DNA of 64,000 bases, from assembly GCF_000582685.1 (NCBI RefSeq), contig NZ_KK073768.1, positions 1,778,189-1,842,188 on the forward strand, in the 5' to 3' direction. Origin of the DNA: [Scytonema hofmanni] UTEX 2349. GTDB lineage: Bacteria; Cyanobacteriota; Cyanobacteriia; Cyanobacteriales; Nostocaceae. Below the pieces are notes generated by a model. It was not told the origin of the DNA and did not search any database. It saw only the letters and a list, made by a program, of their open reading frames with translations. Below, piece by piece: positions 53,582 through 61,670 of this stretch (the first letter of the stretch is position 1; each line of letters opens with the position of its first letter). A program made the translations under genes and the position numbers.

Positions 53582-55672
53582 ATGCAAAGCCGTAAAAATT
53601 CCTTTGAATGCCGTCAGTCAAATAAAGTATTTCGTTTTGCAACATCGCTGTTTGCTTCTTTGGCGATCGCTACTACGATTCCATCTGCAAGCGCTAATCC
53701 CACAAAAATTTCCCCCACACAAGAAACTACCACCGCATCAACCCAGGTAAGTCAAATCAAGCCGATTACCCAACTGAAAATCGATAGCAGCAAATATCAA
53801 ACAATGGGAATTAGTCCATTCGGACTAATTCCCATCGTTGTTGTTGGTGGCTTAGTGATATTTGTCCCCCTATTCTTAGGTGGACTGGTAATAATTGGTG
53901 AACGTGAAGTTGGGATTGTTGTCAAGAAATTTGACCTGAAAGGACGCGGACTCCCCGCAGGACGGCTAATAGCCCTCAACGATGAAGCGGGGTTGCAGGC
54001 AGATACCCTTGCCCCTGGTTGGCACTGGGGCTATTGGGCTTGGCAATTCTCAGTTAAAAAAGAATCGGTAATAGTTGTTCCCCAAGGTGAAATCGCCCTT
54101 GTTCTTGCCGCAGATGGCGCACCTATCCCCCCAGAACGTATTTTAGGCAAAATCGTCGATTGCGACGATTTCCAAGATGCGCGAAAATTCCTGACTCAAG
54201 GTGGGGAAAGAGGACGACAAATTGCTTTTATGACAGCGGGTAGTTACCGCATCAACACAGCTTTATTTAAGGTTATTACTGGCAGTAATGCCACCCAACA
54301 CGGGATGAATCCGCAACAGTTGCAGATCCATCAAATAGCAGCAGAAAAGGTTGGTATTATTACTACTTTGGATGGTTCATCCATCGCAGCAGGTGAAATC
54401 GCTGGATGTACCATTAAGGGACATGATAATTTCCAAAATGGTCAGAAATTTATTGATGCTGGCGGACAACGGGGTTTACAAGAACAGGTGTTATTATCGG
54501 GTTCGTGGAACCTTAACCCTTGGTTAGTGAATGTCGAACAAGTTCCGATGACTGAAATTCCTATCGGTTATGTCGGTGTGGTGATTTCTTTCGTAGGTAA
54601 AGAACAGGAAGATGTCAGCGGTGCAGCTTTCACCCACGGAAATTTGGTAAATCAAGGACATAAAGGTGTTTGGGTAGAGCCGTTGTATCCTGGGAAACAT
54701 CCGCTCAATACTAAGGTGATGAAAGTTGAGCTAGTCCCAACGACAAATATTGTCTTAAACTTTACTGATAGAATTACTGGTCAACACGGTTACGATACAA
54801 ATTTAAAGGCGCTGAAACTGCTTTCATTTGATGGTTTTAGCTTTGATTTAGAAATATTCCAAATTATCCACATTGGTGCTTTGGATGCACCGAAAGTGAT
54901 TTCCCGCTTAGGTTCGATGCAAAACGTTATCGATCAGGTTTTGCGTCCAATTGTGGGGAATTATTTCCGCAACTCCGCTCAAGAGTATACTATCTTGGAT
55001 TTCTTGATTGCCCGGAGCGATCGCCAAGTTGAAGCTTCTGAATTTGTCAAATCTGCATTGCGTGCTTATGATGTGCAAGCGGTGGATTCGTTGATTGGTT
55101 TGATTACTCCACCCGAAGAATTAATGCACACGCTGACAGACCGGAAAATTGCTGAGGAACAACGCAAAACTTACGAAGTTCAGCAAATGGCACAAACTCA
55201 GCGTCAGCAATTGGTGAGGGAAACAGCGATCGCTGATATTCAGCAAGAGTTGGTGAAATCGGAACAAGGTGTCACAATTGCCGAGTTGCTAGCTAACGCG
55301 CAAATTCAGCAAGCGACAGGTGAAGCGGAAGCTATTAAACTGAAAGCGATTGGTGAAGCTGAAGGTATCCGTGCTACGGGTAATGCGAAAGCAGAAACTT
55401 ACAGCGCTGGTGTGGAAGCTTTGGGAACTCAAGGATATACGACAATGCAGATAATGCAAATTATCGGCGATCGCAATGTCCGTCTGATTCCAGATGTGTT
55501 AGTTGCTGGTAGTAATGGTAGTACTAATGGGTTGGTGGATGGGTTACTGTCGATGATTTTATGGAATCAAACTGGAAAGCCGGCTGATGTCGTGCCACCG
55601 ACGCAGGTAAAATTACAGAATGGAAGTTCGCCGTTAGTTGTTGATTTTTCAGGAGATAAATCTAATCAATAA
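53582..55672 (+). CDS. SPFH/band 7 (flotillin-like) membrane protein
   Basis: 696 residues from the ATG at 53582; a TTG eight codons upstream is possible. An N-terminal hydrophobic stretch (FATSLFASLAIATTIPSASA) looks like a signal peptide. It is followed by a membrane segment (LIPIVVVGGLVIFVPLFLGGLVII), the SPFH domain, and a C-terminal coiled coil rich in EA repeats (GEAEAIKLKAIGEAEGIRATGNAKAE), typical of flotillins. It probably organises membrane microdomains. Codons for GISPFGLIPI are encoded by a perfect 14-bp palindrome (53804-53835). Confidence 0.88.
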   Translation: MQSRKNSFECRQSNKVFRFATSLFASLAIATTIPSASANPTKISPTQETTTASTQVSQIKPITQLKIDSSKYQTMGISPFGLIPIVVVGGLVIFVPLFLGGLVIIGEREVGIVVKKFDLKGRGLPAGRLIALNDEAGLQADTLAPGWHWGYWAWQFSVKKESVIVVPQGEIALVLAADGAPIPPERILGKIVDCDDFQDARKFLTQGGERGRQIAFMTAGSYRINTALFKVITGSNATQHGMNPQQLQIHQIAAEKVGIITTLDGSSIAAGEIAGCTIKGHDNFQNGQKFIDAGGQRGLQEQVLLSGSWNLNPWLVNVEQVPMTEIPIGYVGVVISFVGKEQEDVSGAAFTHGNLVNQGHKGVWVEPLYPGKHPLNTKVMKVELVPTTNIVLNFTDRITGQHGYDTNLKALKLLSFDGFSFDLEIFQIIHIGALDAPKVISRLGSMQNVIDQVLRPIVGNYFRNSAQEYTILDFLIARSDRQVEASEFVKSALRAYDVQAVDSLIGLITPPEELMHTLTDRKIAEEQRKTYEVQQMAQTQRQQLVRETAIADIQQELVKSEQGVTIAELLANAQIQQATGEAEAIKLKAIGEAEGIRATGNAKAETYSAGVEALGTQGYTTMQIMQIIGDRNVRLIPDVLVAGSNGSTNGLVDGLLSMILWNQTGKPADVVPPTQVKLQNGSSPLVVDFSGDKSNQ
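53804..53835. repeat. Perfect palindrome inside the SPFH gene
   Basis: atgggaattagtcc and ggactaattcccat form a 14-bp stem around a 4-base loop, in the coding frame just before the membrane segment. Confidence 0.9.
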
Positions 55673-55678
55673 TTAATT

Positions 55679-55745
55679 GTAGAGACGGCGATTTATCGCG
55701 TCTCTCTAACCGTCTAGTAGAGACGTTCCGGTGGAACGTCTTTAC
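55679..55745. repeat. Two tandem dispersed palindromes
   Basis: gtagagacggcgattt/atcgcgtctct (55679-55705) and gtagagacgttcc/ggaacgtctttac (55717-55745). They start 7 bp after the SPFH gene and could act as its terminator. Confidence 0.8.
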
Positions 55746-55945
55746 ATTGTAAGTAATATAGCGATTCCCACATTCGTGAGGTGCAGAAGGAAAAAAAGAA
55801 TTAACCGCAGATGAAGATAGATAAACGCTGATGGACGCAGATAAATTTGTACCTCAGCAGACTAGGAAACGCTATAAACCTGACATGATGTTAAGTTCTA
55901 TTTGTAAATTTTGAATTTCCCAAAAGAAAGTGACGGAAGGGTATT

Positions 55946-57700
55946 TTGAATTTTTTACAAGAGCGTTACCGTTTACTTAAATTGATCAGTCAAGGGGAAT
56001 TTGCCAAGACTTTCTTGGCTGTGGATGAAAGTCTGTTTCCTGTGGTTCGTTGTGTGGTTACAGAGTTCTCGCTGCAAATTGTCGGTTTTGAGCGAAGGGT
56101 GCAGGTTTTAGAAGAAATCGGCAAACATCCACAAATTCCCGCAATTTTGGCGTATTTCCAGGAGGAAGGGCAATTTTATTTGGTACAGGAGTTTATTGAG
56201 GGTAGCAATTTAGCCTCTGTGCTATCCGATGAGGGTGTTTTTAGTGAAAGTCAGATTTGGCAACTTTTAGAGGATTTATTGCCTGTTCTCAAATATATTA
56301 GCGATCGCCACATAATTCACGGCAATATTAAACCCGAAAATATCATCCGCACTCAAACGGGGGATTTTGTTTTAGTTAATTTTGCTACAGCTAAATTTCT
56401 CCTAGAAATCGACTCTTTTACAGAGCATAGCAATATCGGCAGTCCAGAGTATGCGGCTCCTGAGCAAATTCAGGGTAAATGCGTATTTGGAAGTGACCTT
56501 TATAGCTTGGGTGTAACTTGCATTTATTTACTTACCCAGATTCCAACCTTTGATTTATTTGATGTTGCGAATAATTGCTGGGCTTGGCGAGATTATCTTA
56601 CCACTAAAGTAAGCGATCGCTTGGCGAAAATTCTCGACAAGTTGCTGGAAAATGCTGTAAATCGTCGCTTTCAATCTGCTGATGAAGTTATGGAAGCAAT
56701 GGGTATTCAATCCCAAAATCCCAAACCTCAAATTCAAAATCCTCCGTGGCAATGCTTGCATACTTTGACCGGAAATGGTGTATTAAGTAATGTAAATTCC
56801 ATTGCCATTAGTCCTGATGGGAATATTTTGGTTAGTGGCAATGATGACAAAAGTATTATATTTTGGGATTTAAAGACATTTGAAGCGATCGCTAACATAA
56901 GGGGACATTCTCAAGCAGTGAAATCAGTTGCTTTTAGTCCCGATGGAAAACTTTTGGCAACCGCAAGCGATGATAAAACTATCAAAATCTGGGATGTCAA
57001 CACCTACCAAGAAATTTTAACTTTAGTTGGACACTCCCGCGCTGTCAAATCAGTCGCCTTTAGCCACGATGGAAAGCTGTTAGCTAGTGGTAGCTGGGAT
57101 AAAACAGTCAAAATCTGGGATGTTGATTTTGGCAAAGAAATTTGCACTTTGACGGGACATAAATTACAAGTAAGTGCAGTTGCGTTTAATCCGCAAGAAA
57201 AGCTTTTGGCAAGTGCTAGTTTTGACAGAACTATTAACTTGTGGAAGTTGTCTACAAATCAATTAAAAAACCACCCTTATCAAACACTTATAGGTCATAC
57301 AGGGGCGGTTTTAACAGTCGCTTTCAGTCCGGATGGTCAAATTTTGGCGACGGGTAGCGATGATAATACTATTAAATTGTGGGAGGTGAACACTGGTAAG
57401 TTAATTCGCACACTTTCCAGTCATTCCTGGTCGGTGGTGACACTAGCTTTCAGTGCCGATGGGGAAACGTTAATTAGTGGAAGTTGGGACAAGACAATTA
57501 AACTCTCTGGAGTCAATACAACAGCAGAAATTGCTACTTTATCTGGTCATGTAGACTCAGTGTATACCGTTGCTGTCAGCCCTGTTGCACAACTGATTGC
57601 TAGCGGCAGCAGGGACAAGACAATCAAAGTTTGGCAGCTTATAGAATCACAATCAACTTACAGCAGATTTCAGGTATATATAAAACCCAAAACATTGTAG
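55946..57700 (+). CDS. Pseudokinase with seven WD40 repeats
   Basis: 584 residues from a TTG. Residues 7-235 follow the Ser/Thr kinase fold, but three catalytic elements are lost: T39 replaces the ATP-binding Lys (RCVVTEF), H125-G-N127 replaces HRD, and N145-F-A replaces DFG. The lobe landmarks GSPEYAAPEQ and SDLYSLGVTC are kept. It should be folded but inactive. Residues 265-570 hold seven GH...D-x-T-I-K-(I/L)-W WD40 repeats, enough for one propeller. It is probably a scaffold in kinase signalling. The last 13 codons and the TAG stop come from a MITE family A insertion (57659-57757). Confidence 0.9.
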   Translation: MNFLQERYRLLKLISQGEFAKTFLAVDESLFPVVRCVVTEFSLQIVGFERRVQVLEEIGKHPQIPAILAYFQEEGQFYLVQEFIEGSNLASVLSDEGVFSESQIWQLLEDLLPVLKYISDRHIIHGNIKPENIIRTQTGDFVLVNFATAKFLLEIDSFTEHSNIGSPEYAAPEQIQGKCVFGSDLYSLGVTCIYLLTQIPTFDLFDVANNCWAWRDYLTTKVSDRLAKILDKLLENAVNRRFQSADEVMEAMGIQSQNPKPQIQNPPWQCLHTLTGNGVLSNVNSIAISPDGNILVSGNDDKSIIFWDLKTFEAIANIRGHSQAVKSVAFSPDGKLLATASDDKTIKIWDVNTYQEILTLVGHSRAVKSVAFSHDGKLLASGSWDKTVKIWDVDFGKEICTLTGHKLQVSAVAFNPQEKLLASASFDRTINLWKLSTNQLKNHPYQTLIGHTGAVLTVAFSPDGQILATGSDDNTIKLWEVNTGKLIRTLSSHSWSVVTLAFSADGETLISGSWDKTIKLSGVNTTAEIATLSGHVDSVYTVAVSPVAQLIASGSRDKTIKVWQLIESQSTYSRFQVYIKPKTL

Positions 57701-57757
57701 AGACGTAGCACTGCTACGTCTGTTACGTGTATTCGATTAAAGCGATAGGCTGCTGTA
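57659..57757. repeat. MITE family A, full-length copy (99 bp) overlapping a gene end
   Basis: TA-CAGCAGATTTCAGG at the left, GGCTGCTG-TA at the right, the inner palindrome tagagacgtagca/tgctacgtct at 57699-57721. The gene to its left is truncated or extended by it. Confidence 0.85.
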
Positions 57758-57769
57758 ATTATGGGAAAA

Positions 57770-58069
57770 TTAGGCGCTACCTGTGAAAGTAACTTCGGGA
57801 AATTTTAGTTGAGCCTCAGCCATTGGACGGTTTCTACCTTCCTCTTGCCAGTAGTTGATTACTTCTGTTCCTTTGTTGAGCAACTCAACGCGATCGACGT
57901 CAGTAATCCAATGTTTTGACTCTAGCTCTTTTTTTAACTCTTCCCAGGCATCATTTCTGGGCCAGAAAAAGTACTTAGTCAAGGGACTTGTGCCTTTGCC
58001 GACAACTTGATCCACCGCCAAGGCGACGTTTTCATCCAACCACAAAATCTTTAAAATAAACTTGGTCAA
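57770..58069 (-). CDS. ycf65: Ribosomal protein PSRP-3 (Ycf65)
   Basis: 99 residues. The signature LDENVALAVDQVVGKGTSPLTKYFFWPRNDAWEELKKELESK and the tail VELLNKGTEVINYWQEEGRN match Ycf65/PSRP-3, a 30S subunit component in plastids and cyanobacteria. It stands alone, convergent with the pseudokinase gene. Confidence 0.93.
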   Translation of the reverse strand: MTKFILKILWLDENVALAVDQVVGKGTSPLTKYFFWPRNDAWEELKKELESKHWITDVDRVELLNKGTEVINYWQEEGRNRPMAEAQLKFPEVTFTGSA

Positions 58070-58328
58070 TCATACCTCCGCTAATTTGTGGACAAAAAAA
58101 ACTAACTCATGCGATCGCTTATTCTAACGCAATACTTGACAAGTTGACTAAATAACTAGTCGTAGGGTTCGGCTTAAAGCGGTGTGGATTTTCCTCCCGC
58201 TTTAGGGTCCGTTGTATTAACGCGCAGAAAGTACGGCATCTTTTTATCTGCTAGGCAGTGCGTTAAGCGTTGCTATGCAGGCTACACTCTAGACAGGGTA
58301 CCATAAGGTATAGTCGGCGCTTTGAGAA

Positions 58329-58802
58329 ATGTTTATGACTGTCCAACTGCCCCAATCTCAGAAATCTGGTTCTTCTTTGTATGAGCAAGACTTTTACCTG
58401 TGGATTCAAACCACGGCAGAACTGCTCAAGCAAAAGAGCTTCACACAACTGGACTTAGACAACCTGATTGAAGAAATTGAAACAATGGGCAGAAGTGAAA
58501 AGCGGGCATTGGAGAGCAATCTGGAAGTGTTGCTGATGCATCTGCTGAAATACCAAATTCAAACTGAAAGACGCTCAAAAAGTTGGCAGTACACAATATT
58601 GGAACACCGCAGACGAGTCCAAAAGGCACTCCTGGAAAGTCCCAGCTTGAAACCTCACTTCGATCAGGTTTTTGAGGAAAGCTATCAAACCGCTAGACGA
58701 CTGGCTGTGATTGAAACTGGATTAGCGATCGCTACTTTCCCTGAACAATCTCCCTTTACACTAGAACAAGTCCTCGACTGTGATTTTTTACCAGTGTCAT
58801 AA
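58329..58802 (+). CDS. DUF29 family protein
   Basis: 157 residues; an ATG two codons in is an equal start candidate. SLYEQDFYLWIQTTAELLKQKSFTQLDLDNLIEEIETMGRSEKRALESNL is the DUF29 signature, a helical family expanded in cyanobacteria. Function unknown. A strong terminator follows. Confidence 0.9.
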   Translation: MFMTVQLPQSQKSGSSLYEQDFYLWIQTTAELLKQKSFTQLDLDNLIEEIETMGRSEKRALESNLEVLLMHLLKYQIQTERRSKSWQYTILEHRRRVQKALLESPSLKPHFDQVFEESYQTARRLAVIETGLAIATFPEQSPFTLEQVLDCDFLPVS

Positions 58803-58880
58803 TCTCACGCTCTGGCTGGGATGAATAATTAGTAAAATCAAGCGATCGCCTTCTATCTAAATCGCCCGACTTAAAAGACA

Positions 58881-58920
58881 TTAGAACCTAAAAACCCTTT
58901 GGGTTTTTAGGTTCTAATTT
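58881..58920 (+). terminator. Strong hairpin after the DUF29 gene
   Basis: A perfect 17-bp stem (58881-58897 with 58901-58917) around a ttt loop, with aattt after it. Likely an intrinsic terminator; alternatively a dispersed palindrome. Confidence 0.7.
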
Positions 58921-58973
58921 CGGGGTTTTCAGCCAACATTTCTATAAAAATAAAACTCTTTACCTCCCTACCC

Positions 58974-59759
58974 ATGACTCAAGAAACTTCTGCAAAAGCC
59001 ATTGTAGTCTTTGATATTGATGGTGTGATCCGCGATGTTGGCGGTTCCTATAGACGAGCGCTGGCAGATACTGTAGAGCATTTTACAGCAAATGCGTATC
59101 GCCCTACACCACTAGATATTGACCAACTCAAGTCTGAAGGCATGTGGAATAACGATTGGGAAGCATCCCAAGAGTTAATTTACCGCTATTTTGAAAAATC
59201 TATACCCCGTGAGGAATTGCAACTAGATTACAGTGCGATCGTTGCGTTTTTTCAATCGCGTTACCGAGGACCCAACCCGGACAATTGGACGGGCTATATC
59301 TGCGATGAGCCATTATTGTTAGAGTCTAGCTATTTTGAGCAACTTACATTAGCTGGGATTGGCTGGGGCTTTTTTAGCGGTGCAACTCGCGCTTCCGCTA
59401 CTTATGTTTTGCAAAAACGGCTTGGCTTAAAGTCACCTGTATTAGTAGCGATGGAAGATGCACCAAGTAAACCAGACCCTACCGGGCTTTTCGCGACTAT
59501 TCGGCTATTGGCTCTTGACAAATTACAGCCAGTAATATATTTAGGAGATACGGTAGCAGATATGTATACAGTGGAGAAGGCGCGAAGTGTAGAGCCTGAG
59601 CGCACTTGGATTGGTGTAGGTATTTTACCGCCTCATGTGCAGGAGACGGTAGCGCGGCGTGAAGCTTATGCCCAAACATTGCGAGAAGCGGGAGCGGCGA
59701 TAATTTTGAGCAATGTGCAAGAATTAACATCAGTGCAGATTCAGGCATTGTTGCGGTAA
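58974..59759 (+). CDS. HAD-superfamily hydrolase (subfamily IA, TIGR01548 type)
   Basis: 261 residues. Motif I FDIDGVIRDVGGSYRRAL has both catalytic Asp residues, motif II lies in FFSGATRAS, Lys in KPDP, and motif IV in YLGDTVADM. The N-terminal cap segment (DIDQLKSEGMWNNDWEASQELIYRYF) is that of the TIGR01548 group. It should cleave a phosphate ester; the substrate is not known. Confidence 0.88.
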   Translation: MTQETSAKAIVVFDIDGVIRDVGGSYRRALADTVEHFTANAYRPTPLDIDQLKSEGMWNNDWEASQELIYRYFEKSIPREELQLDYSAIVAFFQSRYRGPNPDNWTGYICDEPLLLESSYFEQLTLAGIGWGFFSGATRASATYVLQKRLGLKSPVLVAMEDAPSKPDPTGLFATIRLLALDKLQPVIYLGDTVADMYTVEKARSVEPERTWIGVGILPPHVQETVARREAYAQTLREAGAAIILSNVQELTSVQIQALLR

Positions 59760-59969
59760 TGCAACCTAAATAAATTAGGAACGAAGGCAGAAGGCATTCG
59801 TGCTGAGGGCAGAAGGTATGTTCAGATGGGGAATAGCGACCCCAACTGAATGAAGACGCCGTGTAGACGACGGGGTTTTAAACCCCCTGCTCCATGATTG
59901 TCAATTTCTGTGGGCAGGAATCAGAATTCCCTTCAGCATAGCTGCCTCCAGCATAAGTGCCTTTCCTGA

Positions 59970-60077
59970 TAAAGCAGATTTCAGGTTTAGGAGGTACATG
60001 CGTAAAACCCAAAACCCTGTAAAGACCTTCCACTGGAACGTCTCTACGTGTATTTAATAACAACGCAATCTGCTGTC
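59970..60077. repeat. MITE family A, diverged copy
   Basis: The left end TA-AAGCAGATTTCAGG and right end GCAATCTGCTGTC keep most of the family ends. The inside has cgtaaaacccaaaacc, the palindrome gtaaagaccttcc/ggaacgtctctac (60019-60047), and gtgtattta. It abuts the trpF stop codon. Confidence 0.7.
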
Positions 60078-60080
60078 AGC

Positions 60081-60725
60081 TTATCCATCCAATTGTGTTT
60101 TTCCTCGTAGTCGCGCAAACAACTGCGCTACCTTGTGTAAATCTTTATCACCAGGAGCGCGTTCTACACCGCTGGATAAATCTATACCACTGGGTTTAAC
60201 TTGATTTAGAGCCTCAACAATATTATCTGGCGTTAATCCCCCTGCTAAAAACCAAGGGCAACTAGGGCTAAATTGCTGTAACATGTTCCAATCTAAGGTT
60301 TTACCAGTACCGCCCAACTGTTGGGGATGATAGGCATCAAGTAGCAAAGTATTCACACTCGTTGTGTAAGTAGCAGCTTTGTCAAAATCTTCTAAGCTGC
60401 GTATTCTGAAAGCTTTAATAATTTCTATGTTTGGTAGAGATTGGCGCACTTGGTAGCAAAATTCGGTTGATTCGTCTCCGTGGAGTTGAACCCCAGTTAA
60501 GCCAGAATCGGTAACAGTTTGGGTGATTTCGTCAACTGTAGAATTAGCAAAAACACCAATATTGTCAATATTTTCGGGTAGTTGTGTAATTACTGCCCGA
60601 ATTTGCGCTGCATTGACGTAGCGTGGTGAAGATGGGACACAAATAAATCCTAGCGCTGTTGCACCTGAAGAAGCGATCGCTTTCCCTTGTTCTGGTTGAG
60701 TAATTCCGCAAATCTTAACCCGCAT
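60081..60725 (-). CDS. trpF: Phosphoribosylanthranilate isomerase
   Basis: 214 residues. MRVKICGITQPEQG carries the catalytic Cys of the family (KICGI), and GVQLHGDES, FLAGGLTPDNIVEA and GIDLSSGVERAPGDKD complete the TIM-barrel signature, with the catalytic Asp in LLLDAY. It converts N-(5'-phosphoribosyl)anthranilate to CdRP in tryptophan synthesis. It stands apart from other trp genes. Confidence 0.95.
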   Translation of the reverse strand: MRVKICGITQPEQGKAIASSGATALGFICVPSSPRYVNAAQIRAVITQLPENIDNIGVFANSTVDEITQTVTDSGLTGVQLHGDESTEFCYQVRQSLPNIEIIKAFRIRSLEDFDKAATYTTSVNTLLLDAYHPQQLGGTGKTLDWNMLQQFSPSCPWFLAGGLTPDNIVEALNQVKPSGIDLSSGVERAPGDKDLHKVAQLFARLRGKTQLDG

Positions 60726-60750
60726 GGAAAATTTAAATATTTGTCACAAA

Positions 60751-60820
60751 ATTACATTAAGTTTAACTTATACGAACAATTCCCAGTTTTCCTCTTTTTT
60801 TGTCTTTCTGACTTTATAAT
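60751..60820 (+). promoter_or_regulatory. psaK promoter with an HLR1-like site
   Basis: The -10 box TATAAT (60815-60820) lacks a good -35. Upstream, attacattaagtttaac (60751-60766) resembles the HLR1 direct repeat (two TTACA-type units 2 bases apart) bound by RpaB at photosystem I genes. The second unit is degenerate. Confidence 0.4.
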
Positions 60821-60861
60821 TTTTATGATTTAGAAAAATTTTCTCTTACGGAGACACGAAC

Positions 60862-61113
60862 TTGATTTCATCAATCTTACTTGCTGCTACGACTGTTCCC
60901 GCTACACCTGAGTGGAATCCCACGGTAGCGATCATCATCAGCATCAGCTGTTTAGTCGCACTTTTACTCACTTTGAAAATTGAAAAGCCTTTGGTTGGTC
61001 CCAAACTGCCTATACTGCCTATCAGCGTTGGTGCATTCATCGGTGCGATGTGTTTCGGTCATATTGTCGGCATTGGCATCGTTTTAGGATTGACCAATAT
61101 CGGGAGTTTGTAA
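60862..61113 (+). CDS. psaK: Photosystem I reaction centre subunit PsaK
   Basis: 83 residues from a TTG with GGAG 9 bases upstream. Two membrane helices (AIIISISCLVALLLTL and ISVGAFIGAMCFGHIVGIGIVLGL) and the loop KIEKPLVGPKLPILPI fit PsaK. It is a peripheral PSI subunit that binds chlorophyll and mediates antenna docking. A terminator follows at 61181. Confidence 0.92.
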   Translation: MISSILLAATTVPATPEWNPTVAIIISISCLVALLLTLKIEKPLVGPKLPILPISVGAFIGAMCFGHIVGIGIVLGLTNIGSL

Positions 61114-61670
61114 CTTTTATTACAGATGTGTTATACGTAACGTCTCTGTAATAAGCAAAATTCCTAGAACAAAACTAAGTGGGGACAACTGTTTTGTTGT
61201 CACCCTTTCTTAGGGAGCAAGTGTAAACCTCTCCTTTGAAGGAAGATTTAACGGTTCATTAGACGCATCATGAATGTAGGTGTGAGAAGGCTGGACATAA
61301 ACGCCCTGCGCTAGGTGAGCAAGCGCGGGTTGAGGATCTGAGCTTACCTGCGATTTGTAAGTTTATCTATCTTCAGATGAAATCGATATAACGCCCTGAA
61401 AAGGTGGCAGGTCATTTAATCTTTTAGACTAATTACAAAAGGCGATCGCCTGTTACCTTTTTGTATTTTGACTTGATAAGAAGGCACCCTCGCATCACAA
61501 AGACAGATTTTTATTTTTCTTTATAAACCTGGTTATTGTCTATTCTAGAACTTGAAGCCTATGGTTTCTTTGGCGTTGCTGAAGCGGCAAAAATTATTAT
61601 TTTGTAGAAAAAATAACTTAAAACTCAAATGTCAGCACTGTTGGAAATATTTAAATTTTAAGGTGATGTA
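61114..61670. other. Long spacer between psaK and the site-2 protease gene
   Basis: 557 bp with no coding frame. It holds the psaK terminator (61181-61212) and then about 200 bp of mixed composition (61225-61420) with several short stems. A hairpin containing ggcgatcgcc and flanked by acaaaagg/ccttttt (61436-61469) may be a terminator or the end of a small RNA. Confidence 0.5.
61181..61212 (+). terminator. Intrinsic terminator of psaK
   Basis: ggggacaac pairs with gttgtcaccc (one bulged A) around a tgtttt loop, followed by tttctt. Confidence 0.7.
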
